Origin: CAYVUV01 sp964455095
GTDB lineage: Bacteria > Desulfobacterota > Binatia > HRBIN30 > CADEER01
NCBI GenBank assembly: GCA_964455095.1
Contig: CAYVUV010000153.1
Location: 1 to 64,000, forward strand
Direction: 5' to 3'
DNA: 64,000 nt
Position 1 is the stretch's first letter; each line of letters starts with the position of its first letter. The notes beneath the pieces are model-generated. The model did no database searches, was not told the DNA's origin, and saw nothing but the letters and a program-made list of their open reading frames with translations. The position numbers and the translations under genes were made by a program. Positions 56,860 through 64,000 of the stretch are shown here, one piece after another.

Positions 56860-58488
56860 ATGAAGAGACCGCCCCATTCGAGCGCACTCGGTGTCGTCTC
56901 CGCGGTGCTTCTCGCCGCGCTCACCGCGAGTCTGCCCGCCGGCGCGCAGACCAAGCCGATGGGTAAACCCAACATCGTCGTCATCATGGGCGACGACATC
57001 GGCATCTGGAACATCGGCGCCTATCACCGCGGCATGATGGCCGGGCGGACGCCGAACCTGGATCAGATCGCCGCCGAGGGCATGCTGTTCACCGACTACT
57101 ACGCCGAGGCCAGTTGCACGGCCGGTCGCGCCAACTTCATTACCGGCGAGCTGCCGATCCGCACCGGCATGACCACGGTCGGCCAGGCCGGCTCCCCCAT
57201 CGGTATTCCCGCCCAGGCCGTGACCATCGCCACGGCGCTCAAGGCCCAGGGCTATGCCACCGGTCAGTTTGGCAAGAACCACCTCGGCGATCTCAATGAG
57301 TTCCTGCCCACCGTGCACGGCTTCGACGAGTTCTTCGGCTACCTCTATCACCTCGATGCGATGGAGGATCCGTGTCATCCCGGCTACCCGCAGGAGCTGT
57401 TGAACGTGGTCGGGCCGCGCAACGTGGTGCACTCCTACGCGACGACCACCGACGATCCGACGGTCGATCCGCGCTGGGGCAAGGTCGGCAAACAGAAGAT
57501 CGAGGACGCCGGCCAACTCTGCCCCGACCGCATGGAGACCGTGGACGACGAGATTCGCGATCTCGCTTTCAAGTTCGTCGACAAGGCCAAGGCCGACGGC
57601 AAGCCGTTCTTTCTCTGGCTCAATCCGACGCGCATGCACATCGTCACGCATCTGTCGGAGAAGTACGAGAAGATGCGCAACTCGCAAAACGGCTGGTCTA
57701 TTCACGAAGCCGGCATGGCCCAGCTCGACGACATCGTCGGCGCCACCATGCAGAAGCTCAAGGACCTGGGTGTGGACGACAATACCATCGTCATCTTCAC
57801 CACCGACAATGGCACCGAGAACTTCACCTGGCCCGACGGCGGACAGACGCCGTTCGCGATGGGCAAGGGCACTGTCATGGAAGGCGGCTTCCGTGCCCCG
57901 GCCATGATTCGCTGGCCCGGCAAGGTGCCCGCCGGCAAGGTCGAGAACGGCATCATCTCCGGGCTCGACTGGTTTCCCACCCTCCTGGCCGCCGCCGGCG
58001 ACACGGACATTGCGGAGGAGCTGCTGAAGGGCAAGGAGCTGGCCGGCACCACGTATAAGGTGCATCTCGACGGGTACAACCAATTGGACCTGATCACCGG
58101 CAAGGGGCCTTCGGCGCGCCACGAGATCTTCTACTTCGGCGAGAGCAGTCTCGGTGCGGTGCGCATCGACGACTTCAAGTACCGCTTCATCGATCAGCCG
58201 GGCGGCTGGTTGGGTGAGAAGACCACCCCAGACGTCCCCGCCCTGACCAACCTGCGTCTCGATCCATTCGAGCGCACGGGCTGGCCGGTGAATCTGACGG
58301 CGCAAGGCTCACAGGAATACTTCGGCTGGTTCAAGTACGAGTTCTGGCGCTTCGTGTTCGTCCAGCAACAAGTGGCGAAGCTCGCCATGACGGCAGTCGA
58401 GTTCCCGCCGATGCAGAAGGGCGCCAGCTTCAACCTCGATGCCGTGAAAGCGAAGATCGAAGCCGCCCGGGCGGCCATGGGCAAGTAG
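56860..58488 (+). CDS. Exported arylsulfatase (2), CTAGR variant
   Basis: 542 residues, signal peptide about 1-28. KPNIVVIMGDDIGIWNIG supplies the metal ligands. The modification motif is SCTAGRANFITG (Cys86), with Ala where Pro is usual. FGKNHLGDLNEF and FTTDNGTENFTWPDGG follow the family pattern. GGAG (56850-56853) sets ATG 56860. The FTWPDGGQTPF sequence resembles a subgroup of sulfatases often found as neighbours. The substrate is unknown. Confidence 0.9.
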   Translation: MKRPPHSSALGVVSAVLLAALTASLPAGAQTKPMGKPNIVVIMGDDIGIWNIGAYHRGMMAGRTPNLDQIAAEGMLFTDYYAEASCTAGRANFITGELPIRTGMTTVGQAGSPIGIPAQAVTIATALKAQGYATGQFGKNHLGDLNEFLPTVHGFDEFFGYLYHLDAMEDPCHPGYPQELLNVVGPRNVVHSYATTTDDPTVDPRWGKVGKQKIEDAGQLCPDRMETVDDEIRDLAFKFVDKAKADGKPFFLWLNPTRMHIVTHLSEKYEKMRNSQNGWSIHEAGMAQLDDIVGATMQKLKDLGVDDNTIVIFTTDNGTENFTWPDGGQTPFAMGKGTVMEGGFRAPAMIRWPGKVPAGKVENGIISGLDWFPTLLAAAGDTDIAEELLKGKELAGTTYKVHLDGYNQLDLITGKGPSARHEIFYFGESSLGAVRIDDFKYRFIDQPGGWLGEKTTPDVPALTNLRLDPFERTGWPVNLTAQGSQEYFGWFKYEFWRFVFVQQQVAKLAMTAVEFPPMQKGASFNLDAVKAKIEAARAAMGK

Positions 58489-58510
58489 GCCACACGGTTT
58501 TGTACCAATG

Positions 58511-58545
58511 CGAGGTGGGTACCCCGATTCGGGGTGCCCGCTTCG
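58511..58545 (+). terminator. Strong hairpin after the second sulfatase gene
   Basis: A 16-bp stem (58511-58526 with 58530-58545, three G-T pairs) and a 3-base loop, followed by TCGTTT. It probably ends or attenuates the two-sulfatase transcript before the HAD gene. Confidence 0.7.
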
Positions 58546-58614
58546 TCGTTTGAGGTCCTGGAGACGCCGTCCCTCGCGACCCTGCGCATTGAAACATCAA
58601 GAAGGAGCGCCGCG

Positions 58615-59616
58615 ATGAAGTGGATCGATAGGAATCTCGGTTGCGCGTTCGCGTTCACGTCGTTGATCGTCTTCGCGGGCAGTGCGCGCGCCGCCGACCT
58701 GCTTCCTTCGTGGCACGACGGTGCGGCGAAGAAAGCCATCGTCGACTTTGTCACGCATGTCACCACAGCGGGCGGGAAGGACTACGTGCCGGAGGCGGAG
58801 CGGATCGCCACCTTTGACAACGACGGCACGTTGTGGGCGGAGCAGCCGATGTACTTCCAGTTCTTCTTTGCGCTCGACCGGGTCAAAGCCCTCGCTCCGC
58901 AGCACCCGGAATGGAAAGACAAGGGACCGTTCGCGTCGTTGCTCAAGGGCGACGTGCAGGGGGCACTCGCTGGCGGCGAGCGGGCGATGTTGGAGATCGT
59001 CATGGCCACCCATGCCGGCATGACCACGGCGGAGTTCGAGCAGATCGTCAAGGACTGGGTCGTGACCGCGAAGCATCCGAAAACCGGGCGGCACTTCATC
59101 GAGATGGTCTACCAACCCATGGTCGAACTGCTCGCCTACCTGCGCGCGCAGGGATTCAAGACGTTCATAGTGTCCGGCGGCGGCATCGAGTTCATGCGGC
59201 CATGGGCAGAGAAGGTCTACGGCATTCCCCCCGAGCAAGTCGTCGGCAGCAGCATCAAGACCAAGCTCGAGATGCGCAATGGCAAGCCCGTGCTGGTCCG
59301 TCTGCCGGAGCTCAACTTCATCGACGACAAGGACGGCAAACCCGTCGGTATCAACCAGCACATCGGCCGCCGCCCGATCGCCGCGTTCGGCAACTCCGAC
59401 GGCGATCGGCAGATGCTCGAGTGGACGCAAGCCGGTGGCGGCGCCAGGCTGATGATGCTGGTCCACCACGACGACGCCGGGCGCGAATACGCTTACGGCG
59501 CGGAATCGAAGATCGGCACCTTCAGCGACGCGTTGACCGCCGAAGCCAAGCAGAATGAGTGGACCATCATCAGCATGAAGGACGACTGGAAGCGAATCTT
59601 TGCCTTCGCGCCGTAA
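58615..59616 (+). CDS. Exported HAD-family phosphatase
   Basis: 333 residues, signal peptide about 1-24 (ending GSARAA). HAD motif I is IATFDNDGTLW, motif II FIVSGGGIEFM, and motif IV AFGNSDGDRQML. This gives a phosphoserine-phosphatase-like hydrolase outside the cytoplasm. AAGGAG precedes ATG 58615. Its place among sulfatases suggests work on a related ester substrate (inference). Confidence 0.88.
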   Translation: MKWIDRNLGCAFAFTSLIVFAGSARAADLLPSWHDGAAKKAIVDFVTHVTTAGGKDYVPEAERIATFDNDGTLWAEQPMYFQFFFALDRVKALAPQHPEWKDKGPFASLLKGDVQGALAGGERAMLEIVMATHAGMTTAEFEQIVKDWVVTAKHPKTGRHFIEMVYQPMVELLAYLRAQGFKTFIVSGGGIEFMRPWAEKVYGIPPEQVVGSSIKTKLEMRNGKPVLVRLPELNFIDDKDGKPVGINQHIGRRPIAAFGNSDGDRQMLEWTQAGGGARLMMLVHHDDAGREYAYGAESKIGTFSDALTAEAKQNEWTIISMKDDWKRIFAFAP

Positions 59617-59695
59617 CCAACCTTGACCCGCACGAAGATAAACCGACTGCGAACAAGGGGACGAAACTGATCAACACCACCCGGGGGCGGAACCT

Positions 59696-60505
59696 ATGAG
59701 CAAGAAATCAGAGCCCAATGAGGCTGAGAAAATGAAGGGCAAGCAATACATGAAGGAGTTGCGCAAGCTCCAGGCCGAGCTGTGCCATCTCCAGGAATGG
59801 GTGAAGCTCAAAGGACTCCGCGTCATCATCGTCTTCGAGGGCCGCGACGCGGCGGGCAAGGGTGGCACCATCAAGGCCATCACCGAGCGCGTCAGCCCGC
59901 GGGTGTTCCGGTTGGTGGCGTTGCCCGCGCCGTCCGACCGCGAAAAGTCGCAGATGTACATCCAGCGCTACATGCAGCATTTCCCGGCGGCGGGCGAAGT
60001 CGTGATCTTCGACCGCAGTTGGTACAACCGCGCCGGCGTCGAGCACGTGATGGGCTTTTGCACCAAGGAACAGCACCGGGAGTTTCTCCGCCTTTGCCCG
60101 CTGGTGGAGAAACTGATCGTGCACAACGGGATCATGCTGATCAAAGTCTGGCTCGAATCGAGCGACAAGGAGCAGAAGCGGCGCTTCGAGGCGCGCGTAG
60201 CGGACCCCTTGCGGCAATGGAAACTCAGCCCGATGGACCTGCCGTCGCGCAGCAAGTGGTTCGCGTATTCGCGCGCCCGCGACGCGATGCTGGACGCCAC
60301 CGACACCAAATGGGCGCCGTGGTACATCCTGCGCTCCGACGATAAGAAGCGCGCCCGGCTGAACGCCATCCGCCATGTCTTGAGCCTGGTGCCCTACAAG
60401 AAAGTCGCGCGCGAAGAGATCAAGCTGCCGAAGCGTTCGATGAAAGGCGCCTACGACGACCAGGCGTCGCTCAAAGGCCGAAAGTTCGTGCCGGAGAGGT
60501 ATTGA
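59696..60505 (+). CDS. ppk2: Polyphosphate kinase 2
   Basis: 269 residues, the one-domain class. Walker A FEGRDAAGKGGTIKAI, Walker B VVIFDRSWYNRAGVEHVMGF, lid region KVWLESSDKEQKRRFEAR and YSRARDAMLDATDT are all present. It transfers phosphate between polyphosphate and nucleoside diphosphates in the cytoplasm; which nucleotide is used cannot be told. It is a cytoplasmic enzyme amid exported ones, 6 bp before the barrel gene. Confidence 0.95.
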   Translation: MSKKSEPNEAEKMKGKQYMKELRKLQAELCHLQEWVKLKGLRVIIVFEGRDAAGKGGTIKAITERVSPRVFRLVALPAPSDREKSQMYIQRYMQHFPAAGEVVIFDRSWYNRAGVEHVMGFCTKEQHREFLRLCPLVEKLIVHNGIMLIKVWLESSDKEQKRRFEARVADPLRQWKLSPMDLPSRSKWFAYSRARDAMLDATDTKWAPWYILRSDDKKRARLNAIRHVLSLVPYKKVAREEIKLPKRSMKGAYDDQASLKGRKFVPERY

Positions 60506-60511
60506 GTCACT

Positions 60512-61336
60512 ATGAATTGCGCGCTGCTGAGGACACTGGGGGCCGTCATGCTGGCGTGTGCGCTGGCGGGCACCAGCGCGGTTGGCCAGGAAGAAGCCGG
60601 CCACGACGACGAGCACGCCCTTGCGATGAAGCTGCAGAACCCGGTGGCGGCGCTGATCAGCGTGCCGTTCCAGAACAACTTCGAGTGGGGCGCCGGGCGG
60701 CGCAGCGAAGGCTTCCGGTACTTGCTCAACTTTCAGCCGGTCATCCCGATTTCGATCACGGAGAACTGGAATCTGATCTCGCGCACGATCGTGCCGGTCA
60801 TTCACCAGGACGACGTCGTGCCGGACAGCACACAGGGCGGTTTGGGCGACATCCTGCAGAGCGCGTTTCTCTCGCCGAAGGCGCCCGGTCCCGGCGGGAT
60901 CATCTGGGGCGTGGGCCCGGCCTTCCAGCTGCCCACGTCGACCGAGGATTACCTCGGTGCGCAGAAGTTCGCCATCGGCCCGACGGCGGTGGCCTTGCGC
61001 CAGCATTCGGGCTGGACCTACGGCATGCTGGCCAATCACCTTGTCTCCACCGGCGGTACCGACGCCACTTCGGACGTGAACGCGACATTCCTGCAGCCGT
61101 TCCTGTCGTTCACCACCAGGACGTACACCACGTTCCTCGTCAACACCGAATCCACCTACGATTGGGAGAACAGCAAGTGGACGATCCCGCTGAACGCCAC
61201 GGTGGCCCAATTACTCAGGCTCGGCGGTCAGCCGATGCAGTTCCAGCTCGGTCCCAAGCTGTACGTCGAAGGCCCGACCGGCGCACCCGACTGGGGCATT
61301 CGCTTCGCGTACATCCTGCTGTTCCCGAAGAAATGA
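60512..61336 (+). CDS. Outer-membrane beta-barrel protein (1)
   Basis: 274 residues, signal peptide about 1-25. Alternating strands run to the end: LLNFQPVIPISITENWNLIS, IIWGVGPAFQLPT and DWGIRFAYILLFPKK with a C-terminal hydrophobic tail. This resembles the 'transporter / phenol-degradation MetA-like' barrel family. It may let sulfated substrates or products cross the outer membrane. A similar protein follows at 62887. Confidence 0.75.
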   Translation: MNCALLRTLGAVMLACALAGTSAVGQEEAGHDDEHALAMKLQNPVAALISVPFQNNFEWGAGRRSEGFRYLLNFQPVIPISITENWNLISRTIVPVIHQDDVVPDSTQGGLGDILQSAFLSPKAPGPGGIIWGVGPAFQLPTSTEDYLGAQKFAIGPTAVALRQHSGWTYGMLANHLVSTGGTDATSDVNATFLQPFLSFTTRTYTTFLVNTESTYDWENSKWTIPLNATVAQLLRLGGQPMQFQLGPKLYVEGPTGAPDWGIRFAYILLFPKK

Positions 61337-61365
61337 TGCGTACGAGACCCAGGGGAGTGACAACG

Positions 61366-62799
61366 ATGCGCAGACGGAAGCTGATCCCTGCCGCGGTGGC
61401 CGGCCTGCTGGTACTTTCTGGCGCGTTCGCTTCGGTCCGGGCGGCGGACCAGAAACCCAACATCGTGTACATCGTCGCCGACGATCTGGGCTGGAAGGAT
61501 GTCGGGTTTCACGGCTCGGACATCAAGACGCCACACCTCGACGCGCTTGCCGCCACCGGCGTGCGCCTCGAGCAGTTCTACGCGCAGCCCATGTGTACGC
61601 CGACGCGGGCGGCCTTGATGACCGGGCGGTATCCGTTCCGCTACGGCCTGCAAACCGCCGTGATCCTCTCCGGTCACACCTACGGCTTGCCGACCGACGA
61701 ATGGCTGCTGCCGCAGACGCTCAAAGAGGCGGGCTACGCCACCGCGATCATCGGCAAATGGCATCTCGGCCACGCCGACCCGAAGTACTGGCCCAGACAG
61801 CGCGGGTTCGATCATCAGTACGGCCCGTTGATCGGCGAGCTCGATTACTTCACCCACGAGCAACACGGCCGCGTGGATTGGTACCGGAACAACAAGGTCG
61901 TCAAAGAGAAAGGCTACACCACCACGTTGCTCGGCGATGACGCCGTGAAGCTCATCGCCGCGCACGACCCGGCCACGCCGCTCTACCTGTATCTGGCCTT
62001 CAACGCGCCGCACACCCCGTATCAAGCCCCGCGGGAGTATCTGGATCGGTATCCGGACATCGCCGATCCGTCTCGACGAGCCTATGCCGCCAGCATCACG
62101 GCGATGGACGAGCAGATCGGGCGCGTGGTCGAGGCGCTGGAGCGAAGGGGAATGCGCGAGCACACGCTGATCGTCTTCCAGAGCGACAATGGCGGCACGC
62201 GCAATGCCATGTTCGCCGGCGAAGGCGACATGTCGAAGATCAAGATTCCCTGCGAGAACGGTCCGTATCGGGATGGCAAAGGGTCGCTCTATGAGGGCGG
62301 CACGCGCGTCGTCGCGCTCGCCAACTGGCCGGGGCACGTCGCCGCCGGAAGCACGGTGAACGAGATGATCCACGTCGTTGATCTGTACCCGACCATCGCC
62401 GCGCTTGCCGGCGCATCCACCGCCAAGTGCAAACCGCTGGATGGTCTGAATGTGTGGCCGACGATCAGCGCGGGCACAGCGTCGCCGCGCACCGAGATCA
62501 TCTACAACGTCGAGCCATTCCGCGCCGGTGTCCGCGACGGCGACTGGAAACTGATCTGGCGTGCGCCGTTGCCGTCCGTGCCCGAGCTCTACAACCTCGC
62601 TCAGGACCCGTCGGAGAAGGACAACGTCGCCGCACAGAATCCGGACAAGGTCGCCGCGTTGCAGCAGCGCGCCAACGAGCTGGCCGCGGCGATGGCCAAG
62701 CCGATGCTGATGGAAGCGGAGTTCAAGGCCATCATGCAGCGGCTGCACCTGCCGCCGGCGTTGCCGGGCGAGGAGTTCGAGTTCAACGAAGAGAACTGA
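61366..62799 (+). CDS. Exported arylsulfatase (3), ARSB-like
   Basis: 477 residues; signal peptide about 1-25. AGGGGAG (61351-61357) sets ATG 61366; an upstream open frame in the same phase is not coding. KPNIVYIVADDLGWKDVGFHG, formylglycine motif MCTPTRAALMTGR (Cys77), IGKWHLGH and FQSDNGG match the arylsulfatase B / N-acetylgalactosamine-4-sulfatase-like group. It is a different subgroup from the first two. Confidence 0.93.
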   Translation: MRRRKLIPAAVAGLLVLSGAFASVRAADQKPNIVYIVADDLGWKDVGFHGSDIKTPHLDALAATGVRLEQFYAQPMCTPTRAALMTGRYPFRYGLQTAVILSGHTYGLPTDEWLLPQTLKEAGYATAIIGKWHLGHADPKYWPRQRGFDHQYGPLIGELDYFTHEQHGRVDWYRNNKVVKEKGYTTTLLGDDAVKLIAAHDPATPLYLYLAFNAPHTPYQAPREYLDRYPDIADPSRRAYAASITAMDEQIGRVVEALERRGMREHTLIVFQSDNGGTRNAMFAGEGDMSKIKIPCENGPYRDGKGSLYEGGTRVVALANWPGHVAAGSTVNEMIHVVDLYPTIAALAGASTAKCKPLDGLNVWPTISAGTASPRTEIIYNVEPFRAGVRDGDWKLIWRAPLPSVPELYNLAQDPSEKDNVAAQNPDKVAALQQRANELAAAMAKPMLMEAEFKAIMQRLHLPPALPGEEFEFNEEN

Positions 62800-62886
62800 G
62801 CCGACAGCGATGGCAGCGCCTCACGCGTGGTGATCCCCGGACGCTGAAGCTCGATGTGGCGTGGAATCTCTGATACGAGCCGCTGA

Positions 62887-63756
62887 ATGCGTGTCGCGCT
62901 CGTGGTTGCGATGGTGCTGGCGGTGGGGCTGCTCGGGCGCTCACCGGCAGCGGGCGCGGACGCCGAGGAGCCCGAGGCGACGCAGGCGGATAAGGCGAAG
63001 CTCGCCGCGGACTTCAACGATCCGCTGACGGTCCTGCCGCAGATCTTCGTCCAGAACGCCTATACGCCGTCGAACTACGGCACCGACGCGCGGACCAACC
63101 GCGCTATCGTGCGGTTGATCGTCCCCCGCATCCCGCGGTTCTCACTGTTCCCGTTCGTGCAGCTCATCCGGCCGAGCCTGTCGCTCGTCACCGTGCCGAC
63201 CGGCAAAGGAAGCGACACCCGCACCGAGCTCGGCGACATGGGCTTGTTCGATCTCCTGGTTCTCCCCTGGCCGGGCAGGGGGAGCGGCGTCATGATGGGG
63301 TTCGGCCCGGTGTTCGTCTTTCCCACCGCGACCCACGACCTCGCCGGTCAGGGGACGTGGCAAGTCGGGCCGGCATTCGCCGCCATCTACAAAGGCATCC
63401 CGGGGCTGCTCGTCGGCACGTTGCTACAGAATCCGATCTCGTTCGCGTACGAATCGTCAGACCGCCGGCCGTCCAGCACGCTACTGGTCCAACCCATCGT
63501 GCTGCAGCACCTGTGGCGCGGGCTCTATATCAAATCGGCCGACGCCACCTGGACGTTCGGCTGGCGCGACGGCGCGCCGACGTTGATACCGGTCAGCTTC
63601 GGCGTCGGCTACGTGATCCCGCGCCATTTAGCCCCGCCCTTGAACGTCTTCGTCAGCGGCGAGTGGACGGCGTATCGCAAGGACGCGCCGGTCGCTCCGC
63701 AGACCACCGTGCGCGTGGGGTTCACACTGGCCTTCCCGGGCCTTACCCTGTGGTGA
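62887..63756 (+). CDS. Outer-membrane beta-barrel protein (2)
   Basis: 289 residues, signal peptide about 1-24 (ending AAGA). Strand-like segments include FDLLVLPWPGRGSGVMMGFGP, TWQVGPAFAAIYKG and VRVGFTLAFPGLTLW with a terminal aromatic. Layout follows the barrel at 60512, with weak similarity (FGPVFVFPTATHDLAGQGTW). Probably a channel for the sulfatase cluster. Shine-Dalgarno is weak. Confidence 0.72.
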   Translation: MRVALVVAMVLAVGLLGRSPAAGADAEEPEATQADKAKLAADFNDPLTVLPQIFVQNAYTPSNYGTDARTNRAIVRLIVPRIPRFSLFPFVQLIRPSLSLVTVPTGKGSDTRTELGDMGLFDLLVLPWPGRGSGVMMGFGPVFVFPTATHDLAGQGTWQVGPAFAAIYKGIPGLLVGTLLQNPISFAYESSDRRPSSTLLVQPIVLQHLWRGLYIKSADATWTFGWRDGAPTLIPVSFGVGYVIPRHLAPPLNVFVSGEWTAYRKDAPVAPQTTVRVGFTLAFPGLTLW

Positions 63757-63799
63757 GAGTCCCAACACGCGTCGCTGCGGGAAAGCAAAGGAGATTCTG

Positions 63800-64000
63800 A
63801 TGAAACCACTGCGTGCCATGTGTGTGTTCTTGAGCCTGCTGGCCTCGTTGCTGGTGCCAGGCGGCGCGGTCCTCGCGCAGGAGGACGGCGCGGCGCATCA
63901 GCTGCCTCCGGGAGTAGAAGCCGTCGCACCGGGGGAAGCTCCCGCTGTTGACGACGCGGAAGACGATGATGGCGCGGAAGTCCCCGCGGTCGCGGATCCG
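63800..64000 (+). CDS. Exported protein, truncated by window end
   Basis: The first 67 codons only. AAAGGAG (63787-63793) precedes ATG 63800. Signal peptide about 1-26 (ending AVLAQ), then an Asp/Glu/Ala-rich start of the mature protein (DDAEDDDGAEVP). No family can be named. Confidence 0.7.
   Translation, partial: MKPLRAMCVFLSLLASLLVPGGAVLAQEDGAAHQLPPGVEAVAPGEAPAVDDAEDDDGAEVPAVADP

Overview
The window is GC-rich bacterial chromosome packed with genes, with no phage, plasmid or insertion-sequence genes, no CRISPR array and no rRNA. The secreted proteins at 0-9 kb and 19-21 kb carry paired EF-hand/dockerin-like segments of the form CxGDCxxDxxVxVxELVxxVNxALG plus long Thr-Pro linkers. From memory, this style is common in Candidatus Binatota (Binatia) and related deltaproteobacteria-like metagenome genomes. 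Multihaem cytochromes, an alpha-2-macroglobulin/PbpC pair and outer-membrane barrels point to a Gram-negative envelope. The phylum is an inference.

Layout. 0-9 kb: two giant secreted adhesin-like proteins. 9.3-15.1 kb: a Ser/Thr kinase, an OmpA-type protein and a TPR-CHAT protease-like protein; the first two share a DUF4384-like domain. 15.3-21 kb: a GH63-like glycosidase, a nucleotide cyclase with an FHA domain, and a third secreted EF-hand-like protein. 20.8-26.4 kb: a redox locus with a pentahaem-like cytochrome c, an unusual cNMP-binding/FHA/four-cluster ferredoxin fusion, a b-type-like membrane protein and a decahaem cytochrome. 26.5-29.5 kb: a PAS histidine kinase translationally coupled to an alpha/beta hydrolase. 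29.6-36.7 kb: metabolic oxidoreductases (acyl-CoA dehydrogenase, FAD amine-oxidase-like protein with a small membrane partner, ThiO-like oxidase, SDR-SnoaL fusion). 36.9 kb: tRNA-Arg(ACG). 37-39.7 kb: two DUF4331-like secreted proteins and a TPR lipoprotein. 40-46 kb: HPt, single-domain receiver and hybrid kinase (a possible phosphorelay), interspersed with YaiI, a ROK kinase and Tag. 46.2-54.8 kb: an atypical riboflavin synthase, PbpC and alpha-2-macroglobulin. 55.2-64 kb: three sulfatases, a HAD hydrolase, PPK2, two outer-membrane barrels and a truncated secreted protein.

Two themes stand out. First, parts that could form one circuit lie within 17 kb: Ser/Thr kinase, cyclase-FHA, a cNMP-binding and FHA-bearing iron-sulfur protein, and multihaem cytochromes. 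This suggests electron transfer gated by cyclic nucleotide and/or phosphothreonine, which is inference. Second, at least five families of paired palindromic repeats occupy 3' ends. Six of seven convergent gene pairs contain an inverted repeat and no divergent intergenic region does. At four gene ends the repeat has become part of the reading frame.

Product calls rest on motifs read by eye from the translations. No database search was run. Start codons were moved from the longest frame where a Shine-Dalgarno or signal peptide made another start better.
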